A program made the translations under genes and the position numbers. From Winogradskyella sp. J14-2 (GTDB taxonomy: Bacteria > Bacteroidota > Bacteroidia > Flavobacteriales > Flavobacteriaceae), in assembly GCF_001971725.1 (NCBI RefSeq), contig NZ_CP019388.1, positions 2,046,001 to 2,110,000 of the forward strand: a stretch of DNA of 64,000 nt. The letters are read 5' to 3'. Position 1 is the first letter of the stretch, and the number at the start of each line of letters is the position of its first letter. A model generated the notes under the pieces. It did no database searches. It was given only the letters and a program-made list of their open reading frames with translations, and was not told where the DNA came from. Below, one piece after another: positions 43,152 to 51,440 of this stretch.

Positions 43152-44119
43152 TACCCAACCTTTTCCCTTACACGTTGTAATACCTCATCAGCAACAAGCT
43201 TAGCTTTGGCAGCTCCTTTGGCTAATACCTCATCTACCTCGCTGAGATTTTCCATGTAGTAACTATAACGCGATCTTGGCTCTGCAAAGCGCTCTAAAAT
43301 AAGTTCGTAAAGTGCTTGTTTTGCATGACCATAACCGTAATTACCTCCTTCATAATTGGTTTTCATCTCAGTTATTTGTTCTTTAGAAGCTAGTAAACTA
43401 TAAATAGCGAAGCAATTACAAGTGTTCCAATCTTTTGGGTCTTCTAAAGGTGTACTGTCCGTTTGTATGGACATAATTTGCTTCCGCAACTGTTTCTCTG
43501 GTAAAAATACATTGATAATATTCCCTTTGCTCTTGCTCATTTTTTCGCCATCAGTGCCAGGAATTAGCATTGTTTCTTTTTGTATATCAGCTTTTGGGAG
43601 TACAAAAACACCGTCGCCCATTTTTGCATGAAAACGAGATGCGACGTCTCGAGTCATTTCAATATGTTGTTCTTGGTCTTTACCAACAGGTATTATTTCG
43701 GCATCATACAATAAAATATCTGCTGCCATTAACATAGGGTAGGTAAATAAACCTCCGTTAACATCATCCAAACGATCAGCCTTGTCCTTAAAGCTATGTG
43801 CCAATTCTAAACGTTTAAAAGGAAAAAAACAGTTAAGATACCAAGCGAGCTCAGTAACCTGAGCAACATCACTTTGTCTATAAAAGACGCTTTTGTCTAT
43901 GTCTAAACCAAAAGCTAACCAGGTTGCCGCTGTAGAGTAGGTGTTGTTTTTTAAAGTTTTGGCATATTTAATTTGGGTTAATGAGTGTAAATCTGCAATG
44001 AATAAATACGAATCATTATTTTTACCTTTTGCTTTTTCTATTGCTGGTAATATTGCACCTAAAATATTTCCTAAATGTGGTGTTCCTGTGCTTTGTATAC
44101 CTGTTAATATTCTTGCCAT
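43148..44119 (-). CDS. trpS: Tryptophanyl-tRNA synthetase
   Basis: A 323-residue class I synthetase that charges tRNA-Trp. GTPHLGNILGA is the HIGH-type motif and GEKMSKSKGN the KMSKS loop; PMLMAADILLY and GKDQEQHIEMTRDVA form the active site. It is a dimeric bacterial type of normal length. Its mRNA leader is unusually long and structured for this window (see the promoter at 44240 and hairpins at 44125-44211). Confidence 0.97.
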   Translation of the reverse strand: MARILTGIQSTGTPHLGNILGAILPAIEKAKGKNNDSYLFIADLHSLTQIKYAKTLKNNTYSTAATWLAFGLDIDKSVFYRQSDVAQVTELAWYLNCFFPFKRLELAHSFKDKADRLDDVNGGLFTYPMLMAADILLYDAEIIPVGKDQEQHIEMTRDVASRFHAKMGDGVFVLPKADIQKETMLIPGTDGEKMSKSKGNIINVFLPEKQLRKQIMSIQTDSTPLEDPKDWNTCNCFAIYSLLASKEQITEMKTNYEGGNYGYGHAKQALYELILERFAEPRSRYSYYMENLSEVDEVLAKGAAKAKLVADEVLQRVREKVGY

Positions 44120-44124
44120 AATAT

Positions 44125-44142
44125 TACCTGTGTAAGCAGGTA
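44125..44142. repeat. Small palindrome next to the trpS start
   Basis: TACCTG (44125-44130) and CAGGTA (44137-44142) form a 6-base stem about 5 bases upstream of the trpS ATG on the minus strand. It resembles a decayed CCTGC/GCAGG small repeat and could mask the ribosome-binding region. Confidence 0.55.
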
Positions 44143-44153
44143 TCTTTTTAAAA

Positions 44154-44211
44154 CTACGTTTTTAAATATTGTTCTTGGAAAAGCTGAGCCTGGCAATAAG
44201 TAAAAACGTAG
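44154..44211 (-). promoter_or_regulatory. Structured leader of trpS
   Basis: CTACGTTTTTA (44154-44164) and TAAAAACGTAG (44201-44211) pair over 11 bases, closing a 36-base loop, inside the predicted trpS leader. The inverted repeat would form one hairpin in RNA. No short ORF with tryptophan codons is evident, so classical attenuation is not supported. Confidence 0.5.
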
Positions 44212-44239
44212 CTATTAAACTTAATTTTTAATTAGAAAG

Positions 44240-44247
44240 CAAAGATA
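44240..44247 (-). promoter_or_regulatory. Promoter -7 box for trpS
   Basis: CAAAGATA on the plus strand reads TATCTTTG on the minus strand. It is 120 bases before the trpS ATG, giving a leader of about 110 bases, the longest predicted in the window. Confidence 0.55.
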
Positions 44248-44290
44248 AATTTTTTAGCAGCACTATAAGAAGCTATTTGAATTAAATACT

Positions 44291-44298
44291 TAGTTTTG
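44291..44298 (+). promoter_or_regulatory. Promoter -7 box for plsC
   Basis: TAGTTTTG ends 5 bases before the ATG at 44304. Transcription would start at or just after that ATG, so either the mRNA is leaderless or the true start is the ATG at 44313. Confidence 0.55.
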
Positions 44299-44303
44299 AT
44301 GCC

Positions 44304-45047
44304 ATGGCAGTAATGAAATATCCCTTTTGGCTTTTGTACCGTATCTGGTTCTATATTTTAGTAGCATTGCCAATTATTGTGCTATTTCCTATTCTTTTAA
44401 TTTCAATATCTAGAGAAAAGTGGTATCCATTCTTTTTTAAGTTGGCGCGCCTTTGGGCTAAGTTTATTTTGGTAGGAATGGGGTTTCATTACAAAATATT
44501 GAAAGATCAAAATCTAGATCCCAAAAAAAGTTATATGGTTATAGCCAACCATACGTCTATGACGGATATTATGCTAATGTTGGCTGCTGTAAAAAACCCT
44601 TTTGTTTTTGTTGGTAAAAAAGAATTGGCTAATATTCCATTGTTTGGCTTTTTTTATAAACGCACTTGTATTTTGGTTGATAGAAGCAGTGCTAAAAGCA
44701 GACAAGCTGTTTTTTTAAGAGCACAAAGGCGATTGAAGCAAGGGTTGAGCATTTGTATTTTTCCTGAAGGAGGAGTGCCAGAAGAACACATTGTACTAGA
44801 CACGTTTAAAGATGGTGCTTTTAGATTAGCAATAAATCATCAGATACCTGTAGTGCCTTTAACGTTTTACGATAATAAAAAACGGTTTTCATATACTTTT
44901 TTTAGTGGTGGTCCAGGAATAATGAGAGCGAAGATTCATCAGTTTCTTCAAACAGAAAACTTAAGGGTAGAAGACACAAAAGCATTAAATCAAAAAGCAA
45001 GATCAGTTATTTTAACAGAACTGAATAAAAGCTTGTCTAAAGTTTAA
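44304..45047 (+). CDS. plsC: 1-acyl-sn-glycerol-3-phosphate acyltransferase
   Basis: A 247-residue membrane-bound enzyme of phospholipid synthesis that makes phosphatidic acid. One or two hydrophobic segments occupy residues 8-30, followed by the NHTSMTDIML acyltransferase motif (NH-x4-D), FVGKKELANIPLFG, and FPEGGVPEE, the substrate motif. It stands alone with its own promoter and terminator. The start may instead be the Met codon at 44313, three residues later. Confidence 0.9.
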   Translation: MAVMKYPFWLLYRIWFYILVALPIIVLFPILLISISREKWYPFFFKLARLWAKFILVGMGFHYKILKDQNLDPKKSYMVIANHTSMTDIMLMLAAVKNPFVFVGKKELANIPLFGFFYKRTCILVDRSSAKSRQAVFLRAQRRLKQGLSICIFPEGGVPEEHIVLDTFKDGAFRLAINHQIPVVPLTFYDNKKRFSYTFFSGGPGIMRAKIHQFLQTENLRVEDTKALNQKARSVILTELNKSLSKV

Positions 45048-45053
45048 TAAAAG

Positions 45054-45083
45054 AAAAAGCCACTCTAACCAGGAGTAGCTTTT
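45054..45083 (+). terminator. Terminator after plsC
   Basis: AAAAGC, ACTC and GAGT, GCTTTT form a stem with a bulge around a short loop, 7 bases after the plsC stop, followed by T residues. Confidence 0.65.
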
Positions 45084-45142
45084 GTCATCATTGCATTCAT
45101 CATTGCTTTGTTTGTTTGCAATAACCTAACCTAAATATAAAC

Positions 45143-46699
45143 CTAAAACTTATAACTTAATCCCGTATACAAACCAATAAAGAATGGTCTATAGTTACCA
45201 GAGGTGTTATTAAATGTGTTTATTTGATACTTGAACTGAGGTTCAAGATTAAAATTCCATTGTTTTGATAAACTATAATTAAGACCTAACCCAAGATTGG
45301 CACTAAAACTAGTGGTGTTCATATTGTTAGCTTCACCAATTAATGTAGTAGCACCATCAATATCTGCATACACTTCGTTCTGGTTTAAGAAGAACGTACT
45401 GAATCCACCGATAACGTTTACACCAAATTTTTTAGCTACCAAGCGGTATTCTAATTCTAAAGGAACTTCTATAAACCCAAAACGTTGCTCAATATTTCCA
45501 GATGCTCTTGAGTTAAATATTTCTGGGGCAGAATTTCTGTCAAACATATTACCGCTCATTAATGAAATATTTTCAAAACCACCTTTAACATCAATGTTTC
45601 CTCTGGGTACTTCTGCGTTTCTAGAAGCAAACTCACTGCCACTTAACGCAAATACATTAGAGGTACTTTGACTAAGGTTAACTCTATTAATACCTGCTCT
45701 TACCTTTAATTTATTGGTAACTGCATAAGAGCCTGTAATACCATAGCTCATATTAATATTACCACTCTTAGAGTTGTTGTTAAACTGCTGGTCTATTGAT
45801 GAGCCTTGGCCAAGAGAACTGTAATAAACAGGCGCAACATTTGGTGCAATGCTCCACCTGTTTTGTTCATCTTCTTTTTCTTTTTCATCAATATTTTCTT
45901 CATTATTGCTGTTGTCAGCAATAGCATCTAGAATAGATTCTTTTTGGTTATCTTCTATTAATACGGAAGTGTCTTTTTCTAGCTCTTTGTTATTTTCAGT
46001 GTCTGAATTGTTTTCACTGTCATTAGGTGATGTATTGTCTGTTACTGCTGAGTTTTTATTATCAATAGTATTCTTGATAACAGATTTTATTTCAGAATCG
46101 TTAATGATTTGTTCCTCTTTTTTATTTTCAGAACGTTCATTGCTTGAAGCTATGGCACTGCTGTTATTTTCGTTATTCAGTTGAGTTATACTTTGATGAG
46201 CATTAGAAGTTGAATCGGTTTTATTTTCAGTTGAATTAGCAACAGTTTTTGACCTATTGGTTTTAGAAGAAATTAATTCTTTTGTATTGTTTTGTTCTAT
46301 TAAAGATTGTTCGTTTCCGTTAGGTTTATATGATTCATTCTCGTTAGAATCTGCTACATTTATATCTTGTGAACCGCTATCCAAGCTGTTGTTGTGATCA
46401 TTAGAACCTTTTAATTCAGTATCTTTTTTAGAGTTGTCTTCTATTTTTTCAGTATCTACAATTATAGGCAATACTTCACTGTCATCAGATGAATTAAATA
46501 AAGATACACCTGCCGTTAAAAGTAAGGCAATTACAGCAGCAACACCACCAATTTGCCACCACAGAGCTATAACTCTACGCTTTTTCTTTTTATTAGGCAG
46601 ACTTTCGCTTATGCGATTCCAAACAGCATCGTTAGGCGTTACTTCAAAGTCTTTAAACTTTTCCTGAAAAAGTCTGTCTATATTTTTCTTCTCGTTCAT
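45143..46699 (-). CDS. Inner-membrane-anchored protein with C-terminal outer-membrane beta-barrel, partner of the ECF sigma factor
   Basis: A 518-residue protein of unusual design. The N-terminal 45 residues are cytosolic and basic (KNIDRLFQEKFKDFEVTP, then KKKKRR), a helix follows at about 46-68, residues 80-275 are a Ser/Asn/Glu/Lys-rich unstructured stretch, and residues 285-518 form an outer-membrane-type barrel ending LSYKF with the terminal Phe typical of barrels. It starts one base after the sigma factor stop, so the two are co-translated. The N-terminal part could hold the sigma factor as an anti-sigma segment, and the barrel could sense the outside. I infer the two-membrane path from hydropathy and motif only. 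Barrel family: OMP_b-brl-like. Confidence 0.8.
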   Translation of the reverse strand: MNEKKNIDRLFQEKFKDFEVTPNDAVWNRISESLPNKKKKRRVIALWWQIGGVAAVIALLLTAGVSLFNSSDDSEVLPIIVDTEKIEDNSKKDTELKGSNDHNNSLDSGSQDINVADSNENESYKPNGNEQSLIEQNNTKELISSKTNRSKTVANSTENKTDSTSNAHQSITQLNNENNSSAIASSNERSENKKEEQIINDSEIKSVIKNTIDNKNSAVTDNTSPNDSENNSDTENNKELEKDTSVLIEDNQKESILDAIADNSNNEENIDEKEKEDEQNRWSIAPNVAPVYYSSLGQGSSIDQQFNNNSKSGNINMSYGITGSYAVTNKLKVRAGINRVNLSQSTSNVFALSGSEFASRNAEVPRGNIDVKGGFENISLMSGNMFDRNSAPEIFNSRASGNIEQRFGFIEVPLELEYRLVAKKFGVNVIGGFSTFFLNQNEVYADIDGATTLIGEANNMNTTSFSANLGLGLNYSLSKQWNFNLEPQFKYQINTFNNTSGNYRPFFIGLYTGLSYKF

Positions 46700-46700
46700 T

Positions 46701-47246
46701 TTATAACGATTGCGAATTTATATTCGCTTTGTAATCTTCTATTTTTTCTTTTAAAATCATTCTGGCTCTTGCCAGGTTAGATTTCGAGGTTCCTGTAGAG
46801 ATATTTATTAATTCGCTTATTTCTACATGAGAGTAGCCATCTAATACGTATAGGTTAAACACCAATCGGTACCTGTCTGGTAATTCTTGTATAATTTTTA
46901 ATAAAAAATCGATACTTAAATTTTCGTTACTAATATCAACAGTAACATCTTCAATATTACCTTCGTTAACAATATCAAAAACACCAACGTTTTCTCTATA
47001 GCGTTGTAAAGAGGTGTTAATTGCTATACGTTTTAACCAACCTTCAAAAGAACCTTTATTTTTATACTGATCTATTTTACTAAATACAGTTATAAATGCG
47101 TCGTGCAGATTATCTTCTGCCTCTGCATAATTTTTAGAGTACTTAAGACAAAGCGAAAATAGTTTACTTGCATATTGCTTGTATAATTGGCTTTGAGCTT
47201 TAGCATCTTGATTTATACACTTTTTTATGAGTTGTTCTAAACTCAC
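46701..47246 (-). CDS. ECF-type RNA polymerase sigma factor
   Basis: A 181-residue sigma-70 factor with regions 2 and 4. LYKQYASKLFSLCLKYSKN and AEDNLHDAFITVFSKIDQYK form region 2 with core-binding and -10 contacts, and PDRYRLVFNLYVLDGYSHVEI with ISTGTSKSNLARARMIL is region 4, the helix-turn-helix for -35. It controls a regulon not visible here. The gene for its likely membrane partner follows after one base, and a lipoprotein gene lies just upstream. Confidence 0.93.
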   Translation of the reverse strand: MSLEQLIKKCINQDAKAQSQLYKQYASKLFSLCLKYSKNYAEAEDNLHDAFITVFSKIDQYKNKGSFEGWLKRIAINTSLQRYRENVGVFDIVNEGNIEDVTVDISNENLSIDFLLKIIQELPDRYRLVFNLYVLDGYSHVEISELINISTGTSKSNLARARMILKEKIEDYKANINSQSL

Positions 47247-47270
47247 ATTTTTAAAGGAATTAATTAATAG

Positions 47271-47714
47271 TTATTTCTTATTGACAGTTTTGGATGCTCT
47301 GTTACTAACAACAGGAACTTCTACTAAATGATACTGATCAATACCAAATTCATCTTTGCCCTGATAAAATTTAAATAAATAAATCTCATCTCCAGAGACC
47401 GTTAGGTCAAAACTTACAGTAGTTAATTCGTCTTGAATTGTACAGTTATCATTTTGGTAAACTGTATTTAAAATAGATACAGTTCTTTCGTGCCCTTCAA
47501 TATCAAAAATAATATTGTTAAAAACATAGCAGGAGCTTGGTTTAAGGTAAGACATTAAAACTTCGTAAGTCTCTCCTTGAACAAAGTGATCTGGGACTGC
47601 TACATTAATAATGGGCATGAACTCAGTGCGAACTACTGGATCTTCATTGTCTACGTTGCAAGACGTTGACAAGCCAACAACAAGCACGAGAAGTAAATAA
47701 ACATACGTTTTCAT
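47271..47714 (-). CDS. Hypothetical lipoprotein upstream of the ECF sigma gene
   Basis: A 147-residue protein with signal peptide ending LSTSC (Cys19) and a polar, beta-rich mature part with no motif I know. It is read in the same direction as the sigma factor and ends 24 bases before it, so the three genes could form one operon. Two cysteine residues (in SSCYVF and DNCTIQ) might form a disulfide. Function unknown. Confidence 0.72.
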   Translation of the reverse strand: MKTYVYLLLVLVVGLSTSCNVDNEDPVVRTEFMPIINVAVPDHFVQGETYEVLMSYLKPSSCYVFNNIIFDIEGHERTVSILNTVYQNDNCTIQDELTTVSFDLTVSGDEIYLFKFYQGKDEFGIDQYHLVEVPVVSNRASKTVNKK

Positions 47715-47782
47715 GACTTTTCATAATTAATTCCGTTTAATAGATGCAAAAAGAGTAAAAGGGTTGCGTCTTAAAACAAAAA

Positions 47783-47804
47783 AAATCCTGTTTTAGCAGG
47801 ATTT
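47783..47804 (-). terminator. Terminator of recA, usable in both directions
   Basis: AAATCCTG and CAGGATTT pair perfectly around TTTTAG, with A residues on one side and T residues on the other, 11 bases past the recA stop. Confidence 0.82.
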
Positions 47805-47814
47805 TTTTTATAAT

Positions 47815-48819
47815 TTACTGATTATCTTTAATTAAGGCTCGAACTTTTTCTTCCAATTCATCCATCAAATCAGGGTTATCTTTAATTAATGACTTAACAG
47901 CATCTCGTCCTTGTCCCAGTTTGGTATCTTCGTAACTAAACCATGAACCACTTTTCTTTACAATATCGTGGTCAACGGCCAAATCTAAAATTTCACCAAC
48001 CTTAGAAACACCTTCTCCATACATAATATCGAATTCTGCAGTTCTAAAAGGTGGAGCAACTTTGTTTTTTACAACTTTAACTCTTGTTTTATTACCCATT
48101 ACATCACCATTACTATCCTTTATCTGAGTAGAACGTCTAATGTCTAACCGTACTGAAGCGTAGAACTTTAGGGCATTACCACCAGTAGTTGTTTCTGGGT
48201 TACCAAACATTACACCAATTTTTTCTCGCAATTGGTTAATAAATACCATGGTACAGTTTGTTTTACTAATAGAAGCTGTTAGCTTTCTTAGGGCTTGAGA
48301 CATTAAACGTGCGTGTAAGCCCATTTTAGAATCTCCCATTTCTCCTTCTATTTCACTTTTAGGAGTTAATGCAGCTACAGAATCCACGACAACGATGTCA
48401 ATAGCTCCGGAACGTACAAGATTATCTGCAATTTCTAAAGCCTGCTCGCCATTATCTGGTTGTGAAATGATTAAGTTTTCTAAATCTACACCAAGCTTTT
48501 CAGCATAAAAACGGTCAAAGGCATGCTCTGCATCAATAAAAGCAGCTATTCCACCAGCTTTTTGTGCTTCTGCGATAGCATGTAATGTCAGCGTTGTTTT
48601 ACCAGAAGATTCAGGACCATATATTTCAATAACTCTTCCTCTTGGGTAACCACCAACACCCAAAGCAATATCTAAGCCTAAAGAACCTGAAGATATAGCA
48701 TCTACATCTACAATAGCTTGATCACTCATTTTCATTACGGTTCCTTTTCCGTAGGCTTTATCTAACTTATCTAAGGTTAATTTTAGCGCTTTTAACTTTG
48801 CATCTTTTTCACTACTCAT
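47815..48819 (-). CDS. recA: Recombinase RecA
   Basis: A 334-residue DNA strand-exchange ATPase and SOS co-protease. [14 protein letters not shown] is Walker A (about residues 69-82), [17 protein letters not shown] the Walker B region, and [15 protein letters not shown] with the [13 protein letters not shown] loop L2-adjacent region follow. It is a standard RecA. It partners functionally with DprA, coded 5 kb away. The long gap upstream holds a possible RNA gene. Confidence 0.98.
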   Translation of the reverse strand: MSSEKDAKLKALKLTLDKLDKAYGKGTVMKMSDQAIVDVDAISSGSLGLDIALGVGGYPRGRVIEIYGPESSGKTTLTLHAIAEAQKAGGIAAFIDAEHAFDRFYAEKLGVDLENLIISQPDNGEQALEIADNLVRSGAIDIVVVDSVAALTPKSEIEGEMGDSKMGLHARLMSQALRKLTASISKTNCTMVFINQLREKIGVMFGNPETTTGGNALKFYASVRLDIRRSTQIKDSNGDVMGNKTRVKVVKNKVAPPFRTAEFDIMYGEGVSKVGEILDLAVDHDIVKKSGSWFSYEDTKLGQGRDAVKSLIKDNPDLMDELEEKVRALIKDNQ

Positions 48820-48849
48820 TTCTTTCTATGTTCTAAATTATATTGTTAT

Positions 48850-48857
48850 CAAAAATA
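48850..48857 (-). promoter_or_regulatory. Promoter -7 box for recA
   Basis: CAAAAATA on the plus strand reads TATTTTTG and lies 30 bases before the recA ATG. No LexA-type site is evident to me. Confidence 0.55.
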
Positions 48858-48929
48858 CCACTTATTTTATTTTTTTAAAGATTTGACGCAACCATTTTAC
48901 ACTTTTTACATCTACTAATTGAAAAAGGA

Positions 48930-49126
48930 AATAATTGCTATGAATATCTTAAGTTAAAAGTTAGGGATAGGCTGAATAGTTCTTTAATTTTCTATAATAA
49001 GGTATAGGTAATGAGGCTACTGGTTTTACCAGTAGCTGAGTGCCTAAGATAGATTTACTTTTTCAGAAAAGTTTTAAGTTAGTGGTTAGTTAAAAAGCAT
49101 CTTGATAAATTCAAGGTGCTTTTTTA
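48930..49126 (+). ncRNA. Candidate small RNA upstream of recA
   Basis: A hairpin GCTACTGGT-TTT-ACCAGTAGC (49016-49036) is followed by an unpaired-looking stretch and then the terminator at 49092-49126. The 5' end is not known: I find no TAnnTTTG box at a good place, and 48930 is only a guess. It does not match any RNA family I can recall, including 6S, whose long closing stem is not seen. Confidence 0.35.
49092..49126 (+). terminator. Orphan intrinsic terminator
   Basis: AAAAAGCATCTTGA and TCAAGGTGCTTTTT form a 14-base stem with one G-U pair around TAAAT, ending in a T run. No coding gene lies upstream of it on this strand. Confidence 0.85.
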
Positions 49127-49146
49127 TGCTAGTTGTCTAAAAATAA

Positions 49147-49154
49147 TACCTTTG
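49147..49154 (+). promoter_or_regulatory. Promoter -7 box for trhO
   Basis: TACCTTTG fits TAnnTTTG; it lies 68 bases before the ATG of the rhodanese-domain gene and after a terminator. Confidence 0.5.
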
Positions 49155-49222
49155 TGCCCAGATACATCATAGATTTAGCGACGATGTACTTTATAATTCT
49201 TTAACCTTAAAATTAGTATAGC

Positions 49223-50296
49223 ATGCAACTGTACAATAACTTAAGTGCTAAAGAAAGAGCAGAACTTATCGAAAAAGCGGGAAAAGAACGCTTAACGATC
49301 TCTTTCTACAAGTACGCCAAAATTGGCAACACACAGATATTTAGAAACCACATGTTTTTGGCCTGGGATGAGCTCGATGTTTTGGGTAGGATTTATGTAG
49401 CTCATGAGGGTATAAATGCCCAACTATCTGTTCCGGCAGAAAATTTTGAAGCCTTTAAAAATCATTTAGATACTATTACATTTTTAGAAAATGTAAGATT
49501 AAACATAGCCATAGAGCATGACAATTTTGCTTTTTTGAAATTAAAGGTAAAAGTGCGCCATAAAATTGTAGCTGATGGTCTTAATGATGATACGTTTGAT
49601 GTAACCAACAAAGGTATTCATGTCAATGCCGAGCAATTTAATGCGCTTATTGAAGATCCAGACACGGTTTTAGTAGATATGCGAAATCATTATGAGAGTG
49701 AAATAGGTCATTTTAAAAATGCTATTACACCAGATGTTGACACCTTTAGAGAATCTTTAGATTTAATTGAAGAAGATCTTAGAGAGCACAAGGAAGATAA
49801 AAAGTTAGTGATGTATTGTACGGGTGGTATTCGTTGCGAAAAAGCCAGTGCTTATTATAAACACAAAGGATTTAAAAATGTGTTTCAGCTAGAAGGAGGT
49901 ATTATAAATTATACACGTCAGGTAGAATCTGAAGGTTTAGAAAACAAGTTTATAGGCAAAAACTTTGTGTTCGATCAAAGACGATCAGAACGTATTAGTG
50001 ATGATGTTATTGCTAGCTGCCACCAATGTGGAAAACCAGCAGACACACATACCAATTGCGCTAATGAAGCTTGTCACCTATTATTTATTCAATGTGATGC
50101 GTGTAAAGAAAAAATGGACAACTGTTGTTCTTCACATTGCCAGGAAATCATAAAACTGCCTTACGAAGAACAAAAAGCATTACGTAAAGGACAGGGTAAC
50201 AGCAATGATATATTTAAAAAGGGTAGAGCAGATCACTTACCATACAAAAAGGATTTGCGAAACATTTTTGAAGCACAAAGTAATACCGCTAAATAA
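49223..50296 (+). CDS. trhO: tRNA uridine 5-hydroxylase of the rhodanese family (TrhO/YceA-like)
   Basis: A 357-residue protein. An acylphosphatase-like N-terminal domain (about 1-115), containing AHEGINAQLS, precedes a rhodanese domain with the active loop YCTGGIRCEKA around residues 196-206, whose first cysteine is catalytic in TrhO. The family oxygen-dependently hydroxylates U34 in some tRNAs. The C-terminus has a Cys-rich part, CHQCGKPADTHTNC and CDACKEKMDNCCSSHC, that probably binds metal and is common in this group. It ends directly before a radical SAM gene. Confidence 0.9.
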   Translation: MQLYNNLSAKERAELIEKAGKERLTISFYKYAKIGNTQIFRNHMFLAWDELDVLGRIYVAHEGINAQLSVPAENFEAFKNHLDTITFLENVRLNIAIEHDNFAFLKLKVKVRHKIVADGLNDDTFDVTNKGIHVNAEQFNALIEDPDTVLVDMRNHYESEIGHFKNAITPDVDTFRESLDLIEEDLREHKEDKKLVMYCTGGIRCEKASAYYKHKGFKNVFQLEGGIINYTRQVESEGLENKFIGKNFVFDQRRSERISDDVIASCHQCGKPADTHTNCANEACHLLFIQCDACKEKMDNCCSSHCQEIIKLPYEEQKALRKGQGNSNDIFKKGRADHLPYKKDLRNIFEAQSNTAK

Positions 50297-51301
50297 ATGA
50301 ATATTTATAAGCTATTACAGCTCAACAGAAAAATAAAAAGCCATAGAATTAAGTTTTTAGGGCTTTATCTGCTACATAAATTCAACAAGCGCTATTTAGC
50401 GGTGAATTTAGATCCTGTATTAGCTTGTAACTTACGCTGCAAAATGTGTTATTTCACAGATGCAGATTATGTAAAAACACTTAAAGGACAGTTTAAAGAA
50501 GACGATTTAGAACAGGTTGCAAAAACGATTTTTAATCGTGCTTTAAAACTGCAAATAGGCTGTGGTACCGAGCCAACATTATATAAAAATTTAGTAAGAA
50601 TTGTAGAACTAGGAAAACAATATAAAGTACCTTATATTTCTATAACTACAAACGCAAACTTACTAACTAAAGAAAACATTGAGCCGCTTTTAAAAGCAGG
50701 ACTTAATGAGTTTACCATTTCGCTTCATGGAGTAACCAAAGAGAGTTATGAAAGCTTCATGAAAAAAGCCAATTACGAAAAATTTCAGAATGCTTTAAAT
50801 GCCTTTGTTGCGCTTAAAAAAACCTATGATTTTAAGGTAAGAATAAACTATACCTTTAATAAAGATAACTTTTACGAACTCAAGGATTTCTTTAAGTATT
50901 TTAATGGTGAAAGTTTTGATATTCTTCAATTAAGACCAATTCAAAAGATAGGAAATACTGAGTATAATGACTTTGATGTTTCTTCTTTAGAAGATGATTA
51001 TTTAGACCTTATAAAAAATGTGAGGCAACAGTGCTCTAGTCATCATATTACCTTAATGGCACCAGATAGTTTATCTGTATTAAAAGGAGAAAATAACTCT
51101 AGTTTTGTTTTCGATTACACCTTCTGCTATGTCTCGCCTAATAAATTTTGGAAGGAAGGTTTTAATTGGCGCAAAGAATCCTTTAATGATTTTTCCAAAA
51201 AGATAGGATGGAGTAAATTATTGTTATCTAATATATTTAAAACGAAGTCTCAACTAAAATCACTGTCTAACAAACTTAATTACGAAATAGAGTTTAATTA
51301 A
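50297..51301 (+). CDS. Radical SAM protein
   Basis: A 334-residue enzyme with the 4Fe-4S motif CNLRCKMCYF (C-x3-C-x2-C) at about residues 48-57, GCGTEPTLY for SAM binding, and ITTNANLL on a core strand, all of the MoaA/PqqE/SPASM-like branch. A C-terminal SPASM cysteine cluster is not obvious; only one cysteine (in DYTFCYVSP) lies there. The start ATG begins on the base after the trhO stop, so the two are co-transcribed. Substrate unknown; its tight coupling with a tRNA modifier suggests, but does not prove, RNA or peptide modification. Confidence 0.85.
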   Translation: MNIYKLLQLNRKIKSHRIKFLGLYLLHKFNKRYLAVNLDPVLACNLRCKMCYFTDADYVKTLKGQFKEDDLEQVAKTIFNRALKLQIGCGTEPTLYKNLVRIVELGKQYKVPYISITTNANLLTKENIEPLLKAGLNEFTISLHGVTKESYESFMKKANYEKFQNALNAFVALKKTYDFKVRINYTFNKDNFYELKDFFKYFNGESFDILQLRPIQKIGNTEYNDFDVSSLEDDYLDLIKNVRQQCSSHHITLMAPDSLSVLKGENNSSFVFDYTFCYVSPNKFWKEGFNWRKESFNDFSKKIGWSKLLLSNIFKTKSQLKSLSNKLNYEIEFN

Positions 51302-51391
51302 GAGTTAAGGTGTTTGTGTAATATTGGGCTATAGCATAGTACCCGTAATCGTTTTAGTTAGTACTGTCACCATCTCAGATATTAAAGAAAA

Positions 51392-51417
51392 GTGCTTCAG
51401 TTTTAGTACTAAAGCAC
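51392..51417. terminator. Two-way terminator between convergent genes
   Basis: GTGCTTCAGT and ACTAAAGCAC pair with one mismatch around a 6-base loop, with T-rich tails on both strands, between the radical SAM gene and the M23 peptidase gene. Confidence 0.75.
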
Positions 51418-51440
51418 GCTTTTAATTCATAATATTTTAC

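Larger units (their letters stand above)
48820..49222 (+). other. Gene-free region between recA and trhO
   Basis: Four hundred bases without a believable ORF. It holds the recA promoter box on the minus strand (48850-48857), a perfect 9-base hairpin (49016-49036), an orphan intrinsic terminator (49092-49126) and a -7 box for trhO (49147-49154). No protein gene precedes the terminator on its strand, so transcription of a small RNA is plausible. Confidence 0.7.

Noticed and set aside
45297..46184. Long open frames on the plus strand opposite the barrel protein (45297-45671, 45849-46184)
   Set aside because: They mirror the Ser/Asn/Glu-rich coding sequence of the opposite gene; the translated sequence is compositionally biased and has no family motif.
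48820..49222. 6S RNA in the recA-trhO gap
   Set aside because: The two ends do not form the long closing helix expected for 6S, and the central open bubble is not visible.
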